NCBI RefSeq assembly: GCF_020421205.1 | Contig: NZ_JAIZZH010000004.1 | Location: 62,001-126,000, forward strand | DNA length: 64,000 nt | Reading direction: 5' to 3' | Origin: Hymenobacter pini | GTDB taxonomy: Bacteria > Bacteroidota > Bacteroidia > Cytophagales > Hymenobacteraceae | Part shown: piece by piece, positions 48,230 to 57,792 of the stretch | How positions within the stretch are numbered: position 1 is the first letter of the stretch | Layout: each line of letters starts with the position of its first letter | Notes under the pieces: generated by a model | Told to the model about the DNA's origin: nothing | What the model saw: only the letters and a program-made list of their open reading frames with translations | Database searches by the model: none | Program-made: the position numbers and the translations under genes

Positions 48230-49852
48230 ATGAACCTCAAGCCCTGGAAGCTCACGCTCCTCGCCGCTTTATCAGTTACCGGTTCGGCCGCTCTTGCTCA
48301 GACTAGCCCCCAGAAAGCCATTGAATTGGAACGCTACGGTGAGGCTCGGTCCGCACTACTCCGTGCTCCGCAGTCGAATGAAACGAACTTTGAGTTGGGT
48401 CGCCTGTATCAGATGCGCGACATGCCCGACTCAGCTGCCTACTACTTCAACCGGGTTTCGCTGAACCAGAAGGACCCCATGACGATGGTAGCCGCTGGTC
48501 GCGCTGCCTTGGCGCAGGGGAAAACTGCCGAAGCTGAAATTCAGTTTGACAACGCCGTGAAGGCCTCTAAAGGCAAAGACCAGAAGGTGTACACGATGAT
48601 TGCGCAGGCTTACGCGGAATCCAATGTGAAAGACACCGGCAAGGCTTTGCAGTACGTGAGTGCTGGCGAAAAGCTGAACAAAGGCAAAGATGACCCAGCT
48701 CTGATGATTGCGCGCGGCGACATCTATCTGAAGTCGGAAACGGGTGGTGGTGAAGCCATGAACAGCTACGAGCGGGCCTCACTGGCCGACCCCAATAACG
48801 TGCAGGCGTACGTGCGTAAGGGTCAGTTGAACATGCGTGCTCGTACGTACAACGAAGCAAAAACCAACTTCGACAAGGCCATCAGCATCGACCCCAACTA
48901 CGCCCCGGCTTACAACTCGCTGGCTGAGACGTACTACTTCGCGGGCCGTTACGACGATGCTTTGTCGCAGTTCCAGAAGTATACCTCGTTGGCTGAGAAG
49001 TCTTCGACCACAGATGCTAAAAACGCGTCCTTCTTGTACCTGACCAAGAAGTATCCGGAAGCACTGACGGAGGTAGACAAAGTGTTGGCGAAAGACCCCA
49101 AAAACCTGACCATGCTTCGTCTGCGGGCCTACAGCCTCTACGAAACCGGCAAAAACGACGAGGCCCTGGCTGCTATGCAGCAGTACCTGGACGTAGCTCA
49201 AGCCAACAACAAAGTAATTACCGAGGACAACGTGTACTACGGTAAGATGCTGATCAAAGGTGGCAAAACCACTGAAGGTGCAGCCATCATCAAGAAGGCT
49301 ATCGACGCTGACCCCAAGAAAGCGTCAGAGTTGCAGAACGAGCTGGCGCAGGCCTACCTGGCGGCTAAGGATTACCCAAATGCCATTACTACTCTGAAAG
49401 CCCGGATGGCTGCTAACAAGGGCGGTGAGCTGACGGATAAGGTGTACTTGGGCCGTGCATATGAGCTGAATGGCCAGTATGCCCAAGCCGACAGTCTGTA
49501 CGGCGTAGTACTGACGGAACGTCCGAACTACATTCCCGGTTACCAGATGCGCGCCCGCGCCAATGCTAACCAGGATAAGGACTCGAAGCAGGGTCTTGCC
49601 AAACCGTACTATGAGCAGTACATCAAAGTAGCTGGTGCCGCTGAAGATGCAAGCAAGTATAAGTCGGGCCTGATTGAGGCCAACAAGTACCTGGGCTACT
49701 ACTACTACCAGAAAGGCGACAAGACTACTTCGCTCCCCTACTGGCAGCAGGCCCTGGCATTGGACCCTAACGACCAGCAAGCCAAAACGGCCATTGCTGA
49801 AATTACGAAACCAGCCAAAGCCCCCGCTAAGGCGCCTGTGAAGCGCAAATAA
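48230..49852 (+). CDS. Exported tetratricopeptide repeat protein
   Basis: The ATG at 48230 gives 540 residues with a signal peptide (MNLKPWKLTLLAALSVTGSA). More than eight TPR-like helical pairs fill the mature protein (SNFELGRLYQMRDMP; DPNYAPAYNSLAETYYFAGR; DPKNLTMLRLRAYSLYETGK; LDPNDQQAKTAIAEI). It ends in a basic KAPAKAPVKRK tail. Such solenoids gather partner proteins. It closes the exb/tonB cluster before a strong terminator. Confidence 0.9.
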   Translation: MNLKPWKLTLLAALSVTGSAALAQTSPQKAIELERYGEARSALLRAPQSNETNFELGRLYQMRDMPDSAAYYFNRVSLNQKDPMTMVAAGRAALAQGKTAEAEIQFDNAVKASKGKDQKVYTMIAQAYAESNVKDTGKALQYVSAGEKLNKGKDDPALMIARGDIYLKSETGGGEAMNSYERASLADPNNVQAYVRKGQLNMRARTYNEAKTNFDKAISIDPNYAPAYNSLAETYYFAGRYDDALSQFQKYTSLAEKSSTTDAKNASFLYLTKKYPEALTEVDKVLAKDPKNLTMLRLRAYSLYETGKNDEALAAMQQYLDVAQANNKVITEDNVYYGKMLIKGGKTTEGAAIIKKAIDADPKKASELQNELAQAYLAAKDYPNAITTLKARMAANKGGELTDKVYLGRAYELNGQYAQADSLYGVVLTERPNYIPGYQMRARANANQDKDSKQGLAKPYYEQYIKVAGAAEDASKYKSGLIEANKYLGYYYYQKGDKTTSLPYWQQALALDPNDQQAKTAIAEITKPAKAPAKAPVKRK

Positions 49853-49871
49853 TTAGCGCGTACAGTGCAAG

Positions 49872-49904
49872 AAAAAGGCCCGCTACTTGGTAGCGGGCCT
49901 TTTT
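49872..49904. terminator. Bidirectional intrinsic terminator
   Basis: AAAAAGGCCCGCTA / TAGCGGGCCTTTTT is a 14-bp perfect stem, between the convergent TPR gene and rluD. Confidence 0.87.
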
Positions 49905-49929
49905 GCGTTTACAACGGCTACTAAGCGCC

Positions 49930-51009
49930 TTATAGGTGCTCGGCGGCGTACTTATCCCACTCAGCCAGCACGGCTTCAAAATCAGCGGGCAATTCGGCTT
50001 CAAACTGGACAAACTCACGCGAGATTGGGTGCTCGAAGCCCAACGACTTGGCATGAAGTGCCTGCCGGGGCATTAGCTCCAGCATTTTTTCCGCGAATGC
50101 TTTATAGGACCCTGTACGCTGACCGTAAACAATCTTGTCGCCGCCGTAGGTGGCATCTCCGAACAGGGGGTGCCCAATGTGCTTCATATGTGCCCGTATC
50201 TGATGGGTACGGCCGGTTTCTAGGTTGCACTGCAGCAAAGCCACTTTGCCGAAGGAGCGTAGCACTTTATAATGCGTTACGGCATGCTTGCCCTGCTCCC
50301 CATCTGGGTACACCGCCTGCACCTTCCGGTCCTTGAGGCTGCGCCCGATATGGCCCCGGATGGTACCGGCTGCTTCTTTGGGTACACCCCACACCAAGGC
50401 CAGGTACGTACGCTCAATGGTGTGGTGGAAAAACTGATTGGAAAGGTGCGTCATGGCAAATTCCGTTTTACCAATCACCAGCAGCCCCGACGTATCCTTG
50501 TCGATGCGGTGCACCAGGCCCGGACGAATTTCTCCGTTTTTTCCGGTAGGCAGGTTCTGAAGGTGATACGCAAGGCCGTTGACTAGCGTACCGTTCCAGT
50601 TGCCGAACGCCGGGTGCACTACCAGCCCGGCCGGTTTATTCACAATGAGCAGCTCGGCATCCTCGTAACGAATATCGAGGTCCATAGGCTCGGGTACTAC
50701 CTTAAATTCCCGCGGAGGCTCGGGCAGCGTAATGGTAATGGTGTCGCCGGGCTTGACGCGGTAGTTAGACTTCACCGGCCGGTCGTTCACCTGCACAGCT
50801 TCAGCTCGAATAGCGTTCTGAATACGGGTGCGCGAGGTGCTGGGCAGACGGTTCAGCAGGAACTTATCCAAGCGCAGCAATTCCTGACGCCGGTCGGCCG
50901 TGATGCGGTGGTGTTCATACAACTCATCCCCTTCCTCTTCTATTTCCACGTCCGGCGGCACGGCAGCAGTAGGTAGCAAGGACGTGGTCAGGTCTTCTTC
51001 GGGCTCCAT
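49930..51009 (-). CDS. rluD: RluD-family 23S rRNA pseudouridine synthase
   Basis: The 359-residue enzyme has an S4 RNA-binding domain (LRLDKFLLNRLPSTSRTRIQ) and the RluA-type catalytic core with the Asp in LVHRIDKDTSGLLVIGKTE and closing LETGRTHQIRAHMKHIGHP. The likely targets are U1911, U1915 and U1917 of 23S rRNA, as for E. coli RluD. The family also has RluC/RluA members; S4 plus length favour RluD. Confidence 0.93.
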   Translation of the reverse strand: MEPEEDLTTSLLPTAAVPPDVEIEEEGDELYEHHRITADRRQELLRLDKFLLNRLPSTSRTRIQNAIRAEAVQVNDRPVKSNYRVKPGDTITITLPEPPREFKVVPEPMDLDIRYEDAELLIVNKPAGLVVHPAFGNWNGTLVNGLAYHLQNLPTGKNGEIRPGLVHRIDKDTSGLLVIGKTEFAMTHLSNQFFHHTIERTYLALVWGVPKEAAGTIRGHIGRSLKDRKVQAVYPDGEQGKHAVTHYKVLRSFGKVALLQCNLETGRTHQIRAHMKHIGHPLFGDATYGGDKIVYGQRTGSYKAFAEKMLELMPRQALHAKSLGFEHPISREFVQFEAELPADFEAVLAEWDKYAAEHL

Positions 51010-51065
51010 TATAAACGCGGAATTGCAGCCTTACACCGTAAGACCGGGGTTCTATAAAACAGTAA

Positions 51066-51089
51066 CAGCCGGAGCAAATGCTCCGGCTG
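51066..51089 (-). terminator. Hairpin after the OmpH gene
   Basis: CAGCCGGAGC / GCTCCGGCTG is a perfect 10-bp stem with loop AAAT. The minus strand continues into TTACTGTTTTATA, so termination is plausible but weak. It shares the CCGGAGC hairpin core with the element near 35.2 kb. Confidence 0.5.
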
Positions 51090-51124
51090 CACGGTTGTGA
51101 GAATGTTTCAGAAGTGGCCGGGCC

Positions 51125-51757
51125 TTACTTCTTAGTCTTGGTTTTGGTTTTGCTGGCGGCGGGTACGGCCGAAGGAGCCTGGGCAGCGGGCGTTGTTACT
51201 TTAGGAGCAGCCGGGGCAGCAGCACCGGGCGTAATGCCCATTTTCTTCAGAATCAGGTCCGATACGTCGCCGTCTTTAGGGCCGTGCAGCAGCACCGGGC
51301 TGGCTCCGTCGGAGTTCAGGATGTACGTATAGCCGTTTTCTTCGGCCACCGCGTCAATATTCTTCTGCAGCTTGTCCAGGGCCGGCTTCAGCAAGGCCTG
51401 CTGCTTTTGCTGCAACGACATTTCGGCGTTCTGCTGGAACTCCTGCATCGACTGCTGCAGGTTCTGCAGTTCCTTCTCCTTATCGGCTTTCACAGGGTCA
51501 GGCATGGTGGCACCGCCCTTCTGATAAGCTTCCAGCTTCGTGCGAAAATCGTTTTGCTTGGCATCCAGCTGGTTTTTGAGCTGGGTGCTGTAATCTTTCA
51601 ACTGCGACTCAATCTGCTTGCTCTCGGGCATCTGGCTCAGCACGTATTCCACGCTGGTATAGCCAATTTTCAGCGGTGCGGCCGTCTGTGCCATCGAAGC
51701 CGTTGCCGTAGTGAAGGTGAGGGCGGCAGCAGCCAGCGCAACGCGGAATTTGTTCAT
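51125..51757 (-). CDS. skp: OmpH/Skp-family periplasmic chaperone, copy 1
   Basis: The 210-residue protein (ATG at 51757; another three codons upstream is possible) has a signal peptide (MNKFRVALAAAALTFTTATA), then KIGYTSVEYVLSQMPE and long helical coiled coil (KQNDFRTKLEAYQKGGAT, QQSMQEFQQNAEMSLQQK) typical of Skp tentacles. It shields unfolded outer-membrane proteins. It forms an operon with a second copy and bamA. Confidence 0.9.
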   Translation of the reverse strand: MNKFRVALAAAALTFTTATASMAQTAAPLKIGYTSVEYVLSQMPESKQIESQLKDYSTQLKNQLDAKQNDFRTKLEAYQKGGATMPDPVKADKEKELQNLQQSMQEFQQNAEMSLQQKQQALLKPALDKLQKNIDAVAEENGYTYILNSDGASPVLLHGPKDGDVSDLILKKMGITPGAAAPAAPKVTTPAAQAPSAVPAASKTKTKTKK

Positions 51758-51802
51758 GGTGGTCATCAAAAAGAAAAAGGTCAGAGAGTTAGATGCGTAA
51801 AG

Positions 51803-52483
51803 TTACTTTTTTCGGGTAGATGGCCGCGCCGGCATTTTGGCGGGTTGCTTCCCGGCTACCGGTTCCTCCTCCGCGTTAGCATCGGTGGCGGGTGTCTGGG
51901 GGGTAGCCACGGTTTTCACGGGTCCTTTCTGGCCGGGCTGGTTGCGCTCCTCCGAGGCTAACCCCAGTTCCTCCAACACAAACTCCGTGTAATCATGGAT
52001 GGGGTTGGTGTAGAGCATAGTCAGGTCGCCGGACTTGTCGAACACAATGGCCAATTGCTTTTTCTTGGCTACTTTCTCGATGGCCTCAAACACCTTGTCC
52101 TGCACCGGCTTGGTGAGTTCCTGGCGCTTCTTGAAAAGCTGACCTTCGAACCCAAAGATTTTGTTCTGGTAGGCTTTGATATCCTGCTCCTTCTTCAAAA
52201 TCTCATCCTGCCGCTTTTTTTTCATGGCTTCCGTAAGAACCACTTCTTCGGCCTGATAATTCCGGTACAGCTTATCCAGGTCTTTTTTTTGCGTCTCAAT
52301 GTCCTTCTGCCAGTTAGCCGACAGGGTATTGAGTTCCTGCTGAGCCTGCGTGTAGGCCGGCATCTTGCTCAGAACAAACTCTGAATCGACGTAGCCAAAC
52401 TTTTGTGCCTGCGCTTGGTGCGGCACTGCAGCAGTTCCCAGCAAAGTCAGCAACGCCACCACCCATAATCCAAACTGTTTCAT
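51803..52483 (-). CDS. skp: OmpH/Skp-family periplasmic chaperone, copy 2
   Basis: The 226-residue paralog has a signal peptide (MKQFGLWVVALLTLLGTAAV), the conserved QKFGYVDSEFVLSKMPAYTQ start and a long coiled coil (DLDKLYRNYQAEEVVLTEAM), then a Pro/Ala tail rich in Lys (PRPSTRKK). The pair, just downstream of bamA, is a standard Bacteroidota arrangement. The two copies differ in the tail, which may reflect different clients. Confidence 0.9.
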   Translation of the reverse strand: MKQFGLWVVALLTLLGTAAVPHQAQAQKFGYVDSEFVLSKMPAYTQAQQELNTLSANWQKDIETQKKDLDKLYRNYQAEEVVLTEAMKKKRQDEILKKEQDIKAYQNKIFGFEGQLFKKRQELTKPVQDKVFEAIEKVAKKKQLAIVFDKSGDLTMLYTNPIHDYTEFVLEELGLASEERNQPGQKGPVKTVATPQTPATDANAEEEPVAGKQPAKMPARPSTRKK

Positions 52484-52519
52484 ACTGATACGTGAAGATA
52501 AGCAGTGGCGCCGGCGGGA

Positions 52520-55051
52520 TTAGCGCAGCTGCTGCCCGATGATAAAATGGAACATGCCTTTGTCCTGCTTCTGCCCGGGGGTAGAAACCGGCACTTTGTC
52601 GAAGCCCCAGCCGTAGTCGAAGCCTAGCAAACCAAATGCCGACATGAAAATGCGGGCCCCTACCCCGGCTGAACGGTACAGTTTGTAGGGGTTGTAGTTG
52701 GTGTATTGTTCAAAGGCGTTACCGGCTTCTGCGAAGCTGAGCACGTACACCGTGGCCGCCGGGTTGAGGCTTACCGGATAACGCATTTCCATCACGAATT
52801 TATTGTACACCACCCCCCCGGCCGATGATTGACGGGAAGGCGGCAAGGCGTTATTATCGTTGGGGTCGGCGTAGCCACGTAGGCCGATGTATTCGGTACC
52901 GGCAATGAAGTTGCTAGAGCCACCATAGCCCAAGCCCGAGCCACCCAGTTTAAACCGCTCGAACGGCCCAATGGGGCGGCTGCTGTTGTAGCTGCCGATA
53001 AATCCGAAGTGCGCGCGGGTATTGAGTACCAGTTTGCCTACTACCGGCGAGAACCACGAGGCGTCGAACATCCACTTGTGGAATTCTACCCACTCCGTTA
53101 CGCTGGGGTGCGCCCCTGGGAACAGCGAGTAGGGCGGCGTCAGGTTCACGCTCAACGACAGCGAGGAGCCGCGCCGCGTGAACGTCGGGTTGTCAATACT
53201 GTTGCGCGACAACGTGGTGTTGAACGTCACGTTGGTAGCATTACCAGTGCCGTTGGGGAAGAAGTTATTACCCAGCGCGGTGTAATTCTGCAGCTTATAC
53301 TGCGTCACAGACAGGGCATTGCTCAGCGTGAAGTAGTCATCGGGCCAGCGCAGGCGGCGGCCCAGGCTTACGCTGCCCCCGTTGGTTTTCAGGAAGGCAC
53401 CCGTCTTAGCGTCGAAGTTGGTACCAAGACGATAAATAGTCTTGGTCAAGCTCACCGACAGGGAGTTAGGCTTGCGCCCGCCCAGCCAAGGCTCGGTAAA
53501 TGAGAATGAATACGCCTGGTACTGCAACCCGTTGGCCTGCACGTTCAGGGCTAGGCGCTGACCGTCGCCGGCCGGCACGGGCGTCCAGTTACGCAGGGTG
53601 CCTGCTTTGCGCAGGGAGAAGTTATTGAACACCAAGCCCACCGTACCGATGAAGCCCGCATAGCCACCCCAGCCGCCCGAAAGCGTAATCTGATCAGAAG
53701 GCTTTTCCTCCACGGTGTAGTTGATATCCACCGTACCGTCGGCTTGGTTGGGCACTGGGTTTAACCCTATTTTCTCGGGGTCAAAGTAGCCCAGCGTCGC
53801 AATTTCGCGCTGGCTGCGGATCAGGTTTTCCCGGCTGAATTTCTCGCCCGGCAGCGTGTACAAAGCCCGCCGAACCACGTGGTCGGAGGTTTTGGTGTTG
53901 CCGGCAATGTTTACATCCTTGATGCGCGCCTGTACCCCTTCGGTCACGCGCATTTCGATGTCGATGGAGTCGCCTTCTACCTTCGTCTCCACAGGGTCAA
54001 TCTGGAAGAACAGGTAGCCGTCGTTCATGTACAGCGACGATACGTCCTGGCCCGTAGGGTTGTAGTTCAGGCGCTTGTCCAGCGTTTCTTTGCTGTACAC
54101 GCTGCCCTCCCGGATGCCCAGCACCGAGGCCAGCGTCTTGTCATCGTACAGGTAGTTGCCTTTCCAGGTAATGTTGCGGAAGTAGTATTTCGGGCCCTCA
54201 TCTACCTTCACCGTGAGGCGCAGCCCGTCACCCTGCCGCGACAGAGAATCGGAGACAATAACGGCGTCGCGGTAGCCTTGGCTATTGTAGAACTCAATGA
54301 GCTTCTGCTTATCGTCGGCAAACTCTTTGGCCTGATACTTACCCGAGTTGAAGATTTTAGGAAACTTCTTCTCCTTGGTCTTTTTGAACTTGCCTTTCAG
54401 CTTACCGTCTTTGAAAGCCGTATTGCCCTCAAATACGATGTCGTTGATTTTGACTTTCGAGCCCTTGTCAACATTGATGAGCAGCACCACGCTGTTCGAC
54501 AGCGCCGAGTCCGGCTTCTGCACAATGTTCACCTTGGCATCCAAGAAGCCTTTGTTGGTGTAGAACTTGCGCACCTGCGAGCGGGTGTTGCTCAGCAAAG
54601 CGTCCGTTACCACCTTACCCCGAATGAGCTTAATCTTGTTCTTCAGCTCATCAGCCTGACCCTTGCCAATACCCGTAAACTCGAACTTGGAAAGCCGGGG
54701 CCGCTCCTTCAGGTTGAAATCCAGGAATACCCGGTTGCCTTCTACCCGCGCAATGCTTACGCTTACGTCACCGAGAATACCTTGGTCCCAGAGCTTCCGG
54801 ATGGCCCGCCCGATTTCTTCACCGGGAATAGTAATTGGGTCGCCAACTTTCAGACCGGTTAATCCAATCAGCGTGTTAGGGTCGAGGTAGCGGGCACCAC
54901 TGATAGTGATTCCGCCCAACGTATACCGTTGGCCCTGCTCGCCCTCTGCCGGAGCTGGTTGGGCTTGGCCCAGCGCTGCCGGAGCCGCCGCCGCGCCTAA
55001 AGCCAAAGCAAGTACAGTAGCAGGAAGTAGCTTTTGATACGAAGAACTCAT
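52520..55051 (-). CDS. bamA: Outer-membrane assembly factor BamA
   Basis: The 843-residue protein has a signal peptide, five POTRA domains (about 45-430; GARYLDPNTLIGLTGLKVGD, then GKVVTDALLSNTRSQVRKFY) and a 16-strand barrel ending in FDYGWGFDKVPVSTPGQ and FIIGQQLR. A conserved-type barrel motif GFIGSYNSSRPIGPFERFKLG and the RGYAD loop region are seen. It folds other outer-membrane proteins and should be essential. uppS precedes it with 9 bases between; the OmpH genes follow. Confidence 0.97.
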   Translation of the reverse strand: MSSSYQKLLPATVLALALGAAAAPAALGQAQPAPAEGEQGQRYTLGGITISGARYLDPNTLIGLTGLKVGDPITIPGEEIGRAIRKLWDQGILGDVSVSIARVEGNRVFLDFNLKERPRLSKFEFTGIGKGQADELKNKIKLIRGKVVTDALLSNTRSQVRKFYTNKGFLDAKVNIVQKPDSALSNSVVLLINVDKGSKVKINDIVFEGNTAFKDGKLKGKFKKTKEKKFPKIFNSGKYQAKEFADDKQKLIEFYNSQGYRDAVIVSDSLSRQGDGLRLTVKVDEGPKYYFRNITWKGNYLYDDKTLASVLGIREGSVYSKETLDKRLNYNPTGQDVSSLYMNDGYLFFQIDPVETKVEGDSIDIEMRVTEGVQARIKDVNIAGNTKTSDHVVRRALYTLPGEKFSRENLIRSQREIATLGYFDPEKIGLNPVPNQADGTVDINYTVEEKPSDQITLSGGWGGYAGFIGTVGLVFNNFSLRKAGTLRNWTPVPAGDGQRLALNVQANGLQYQAYSFSFTEPWLGGRKPNSLSVSLTKTIYRLGTNFDAKTGAFLKTNGGSVSLGRRLRWPDDYFTLSNALSVTQYKLQNYTALGNNFFPNGTGNATNVTFNTTLSRNSIDNPTFTRRGSSLSLSVNLTPPYSLFPGAHPSVTEWVEFHKWMFDASWFSPVVGKLVLNTRAHFGFIGSYNSSRPIGPFERFKLGGSGLGYGGSSNFIAGTEYIGLRGYADPNDNNALPPSRQSSAGGVVYNKFVMEMRYPVSLNPAATVYVLSFAEAGNAFEQYTNYNPYKLYRSAGVGARIFMSAFGLLGFDYGWGFDKVPVSTPGQKQDKGMFHFIIGQQLR

Positions 55052-55060
55052 GTTCTGGAA

Positions 55061-55807
55061 TTACGAAACGGTTAGCTGCTCACTGGTTTTCCCAAACCGA
55101 CGCTCCCGCTGCTGATACGCTCTCAGGGCATCGTAGAAATGCTCGCGCCGGAAATCCGGCCACAGCAAATCGGTAATAAACAGTTCCGTATAGGCCAGCT
55201 GCCACAATAAAAAGTTGCTGATACGCTGTTCGCCACTTGTGCGAATCAGTAATTCCGGATCCGGAATGCCTGCTGTTGATAAGAAGCTTGCCATAGTAGC
55301 TTCCGTAATCTGCGCGGGCTGCAGCCGACCAGCGGCTACTTCGGCGGCCATCCGCTGCGCCGCCTGCGTCAAATCCCACCGGCCGCTGTAGCTCAGCGCC
55401 AACAGCAGGGTGGTACGGGTGCCGCCTTTGGTAAGCTCCATGGCTTCGGCCAACTCCTTCTGGCATGAAGCCGGCAGGTTTTCAATCTGCCCAATGGCCT
55501 GCAACCGAATGTTGTTCTTCAGCAACGTAGGCGTTTCCTGCCGAATGGTATGCACCAACAGTTGCATCAGGGCCATTACCTCGTGCTGGGGCCGGCCCCA
55601 GTTCTCGGTCGAGAAGGCATACAGCGTCAGATAGCGCACCCCGGCTTCAGCCGCCGCCTCCACGGTTTCCCGTACTGCCGTAATGGCACTCTGGTGACCG
55701 AAAATGCGTAAGCCGCCTTTTTTCTTTGCCCACCGCCCATTACCGTCCATAATGACGGCTACGTGCGCGGGGATATTCTGAGAGTCAAGTTCGGACCGGA
55801 CGGCCAT
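55061..55807 (-). CDS. uppS: Isoprenyl transferase (undecaprenyl diphosphate synthase)
   Basis: The 248-residue cis-prenyltransferase has the diphosphate-binding VIMDGNGRWAKKKG (Asp near 21), FSTENWGRPQHEV and the C-terminal RTSGEQRISNFLLWQLAYTE. It makes the lipid carrier for peptidoglycan and O-antigen. It sits in an operon with bamA downstream, a common Bacteroidota arrangement. Confidence 0.96.
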   Translation of the reverse strand: MAVRSELDSQNIPAHVAVIMDGNGRWAKKKGGLRIFGHQSAITAVRETVEAAAEAGVRYLTLYAFSTENWGRPQHEVMALMQLLVHTIRQETPTLLKNNIRLQAIGQIENLPASCQKELAEAMELTKGGTRTTLLLALSYSGRWDLTQAAQRMAAEVAAGRLQPAQITEATMASFLSTAGIPDPELLIRTSGEQRISNFLLWQLAYTELFITDLLWPDFRREHFYDALRAYQQRERRFGKTSEQLTVS

Positions 55808-55896
55808 TGGTACTTTTTGCGTAAAGAGGCCGCAAGTTACGCAAATGGTTGCATTCCCCTCTGCCTGATAACCCCTTGCGGTACACCCGCTAAAAT

Positions 55897-55937
55897 ACGC
55901 ACCGCCCCTGACACTTCATGCGTCGGGGGCGGTGCGT
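55897..55937 (-). terminator. Hairpin between uppS and the DUF6089 gene
   Basis: ACGCACCGCCCCTGAC / GTCGGGGGCGGTGCGT pairs 15 of 16 bases. It lies 18 bases beyond the 55955-56710 stop and would end that unit before uppS. Confidence 0.65.
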
Positions 55938-55954
55938 GGCTAAGCTGAGTACGG

Positions 55955-56710
55955 TTACTCTTTCTTACGCTTCTCCTGGCTTTTATCGGGGCAACGAATT
56001 TTATAGAACGTGTACGAGATACTAAGCCCGTTGTAGAAGTACCAATCTTGGTCGTGCGGATTGCCTATCCGATCATCCTGGCCCCGCGTCTTACCATCAA
56101 TGTGGTCCAGTTGGTCTGAAAAAGTCTTGCGGGCCCCTACTTCCAAACCCAGGTTCCAGTGCGTAGACAGGGCGTATTTGAACCCTACCCCGGCGGGTAT
56201 AGCCACGCTAAGCACATTTCCTTTCTGGTTGAGCTGTGCCTGGTTTGAGCTACCAGTGGTAGTATTGGCAAAGAAGCCCGCCACGCCCACAAACACGTAA
56301 GGCGTAAAGTGCACTTTGTCTTCCCGGCTGTGGTAGTCGTAAAAATTATACTCCATTCCCCCTCCAAGCTCAATCAGGTTTCCCTTCATGTAGGCCGCCC
56401 GGTACGCGGCAAGCGGAGTGGTGTTACCGTTCGTGCCTTTTACCGTTCCATCATCGGCGCGCAACATTCCTACCAAGGCGTTGGCCCGTAGAGTCACCGC
56501 TCCCGACATATCTTTCCGATAAAAAACGGTAGCGGCCGGCCGGTTATTCAGAAACCGATAACCCGGCGATAATTCTCCTTTGTATACCAACCCACCCAAG
56601 CCTACGCCTAGCTCGCTGGTATTCTGAGCGGCCGCTGCGCGGCCAAAAAAAATACTCCCTACCGACCCAAGGGCGATAAGGAGCATTTGATGTGAAGCTG
56701 ATTTTAGCAT
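55955..56710 (-). CDS. DUF6089-like outer-membrane protein, copy 1
   Basis: The 251-residue product has a signal (MLKSASHQMLLIALGSVGSI, cleaved near 28), then strand-rich GLGGLVYKGELSPGYRF and PYVFVGVAGFF, and a C-terminal YNGLSISYTFYKIRCPD. It matches the DUF6089 outer-membrane barrel family with its paralog just upstream. These proteins accompany bamA/uppS in Bacteroidota; function unknown. Confidence 0.78.
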   Translation of the reverse strand: MLKSASHQMLLIALGSVGSIFFGRAAAAQNTSELGVGLGGLVYKGELSPGYRFLNNRPAATVFYRKDMSGAVTLRANALVGMLRADDGTVKGTNGNTTPLAAYRAAYMKGNLIELGGGMEYNFYDYHSREDKVHFTPYVFVGVAGFFANTTTGSSNQAQLNQKGNVLSVAIPAGVGFKYALSTHWNLGLEVGARKTFSDQLDHIDGKTRGQDDRIGNPHDQDWYFYNGLSISYTFYKIRCPDKSQEKRKKE

Positions 56711-56753
56711 TACGCTGACTGTTGGAGAAAGTGACAGTCAGCAGCAGTGCTGA

Positions 56754-57665
56754 CTATCTGAATTTGGGGTTGCGTACGCGCGGAGCCAAAATGTAGTTCA
56801 CCGAAAGGCCCAGCGTGGTGTACCAATCCTTTTCGTTGCTCTTACCACGCATCTGACCGCCCTGATTGAACTTGTCGTACGTGTTAGGAACCTGAGCGGT
56901 GCCTTTGGTGATGTCCCAGCCGAAGTACTGAGCAGCATCGCCCTGCAGATTGCTCTTCTGAGCTACATAATTGCCACTTACGTCGTCAAGATAGTCAGTA
57001 AAGGTTTTACGGAAGCCCAACTCGATACCTACATCAAAAGCTTTGTTCAGCTTGTAGCGGGCACCCGCACCAAACGGAATCACAAACTGGGTTAGAGAAT
57101 AGCCCGATGACTGCCCTTCAGTACGCAGAGGCTGCAGATTGATATACGAGCCGGCGCTCAAATTATTGCTGTTCTCGCCAACCAATCCTTTGGGGTTATG
57201 GTGAATTACACCTACACCACCAAACAGATAGGGAACAAAATCCGGACGCTTGATGTAGTTATTACGGTTTTCAATCAAATCGAAAACGCCGGTAACTGCC
57301 AGTTCCAGAATGTCGTTGCGGAAGTTCATATTCCGGTTGTAACGGAATTTTGCATCCGGGTCGTTTTGATCAGCTGCTTTAGCATCATCACCGGTAATGC
57401 GGCCGTACGACAGCGAAAGGCGGCCCGAAATACGCGGAGCGAAACGGCGCATAGCATATAGGCCGATGTTTGGACGGGTAGCGCCGGCTCGGAAGCTGGG
57501 AATACTGGGCTTGGGCGTAATATCCCCGAAATAGGCCATGCCGTTCAGAGTCAGGCCAACGGAGTTGTACTGCTTCCGTTTGCTGAACTGCTGTGCACTC
57601 GCCTCAGACGCTGCCAGCGCGAGGACCAGCACCAGGGCCAGAGAGTGAGTCAAAAATTGCTTCAT
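56754..57665 (-). CDS. DUF6089-like outer-membrane protein, copy 2
   Basis: The 303-residue product has a signal (MKQFLTHSLALVLVLALAAS, cleaved near ASA) and typical DUF6089 strands (GLTLNGMAYFGDITPKPSIP, GLYAMRRFAPRISGRLSLS, FVPYLFGGVGVIHHNPKG). It is 52 residues longer than copy 1, with extra loops. A -7-like box lies 73 bases upstream. The gene is transcribed toward copy 1. Confidence 0.82.
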   Translation of the reverse strand: MKQFLTHSLALVLVLALAASEASAQQFSKRKQYNSVGLTLNGMAYFGDITPKPSIPSFRAGATRPNIGLYAMRRFAPRISGRLSLSYGRITGDDAKAADQNDPDAKFRYNRNMNFRNDILELAVTGVFDLIENRNNYIKRPDFVPYLFGGVGVIHHNPKGLVGENSNNLSAGSYINLQPLRTEGQSSGYSLTQFVIPFGAGARYKLNKAFDVGIELGFRKTFTDYLDDVSGNYVAQKSNLQGDAAQYFGWDITKGTAQVPNTYDKFNQGGQMRGKSNEKDWYTTLGLSVNYILAPRVRNPKFR

Positions 57666-57737
57666 ATTAAACGAAGGTTAGTAGTATCGATCTGGAAGAG
57701 TGCAAAAAGCTGGTATGGGCACGGTTGCAGTGAGTGA

Positions 57738-57745
57738 CAAAAGTA
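57738..57745 (-). promoter_or_regulatory. Candidate -7 box for the DUF6089 unit (TACTTTTG)
   Basis: Minus strand TACTTTTG matches the consensus and would start a transcript with a leader of about 65 bases. The -33 half is missing. Confidence 0.35.
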
Positions 57746-57792
57746 GAAGAAGCCGTGGACTTTAAAAAGATTTATCGGAAAATGTCTATCCT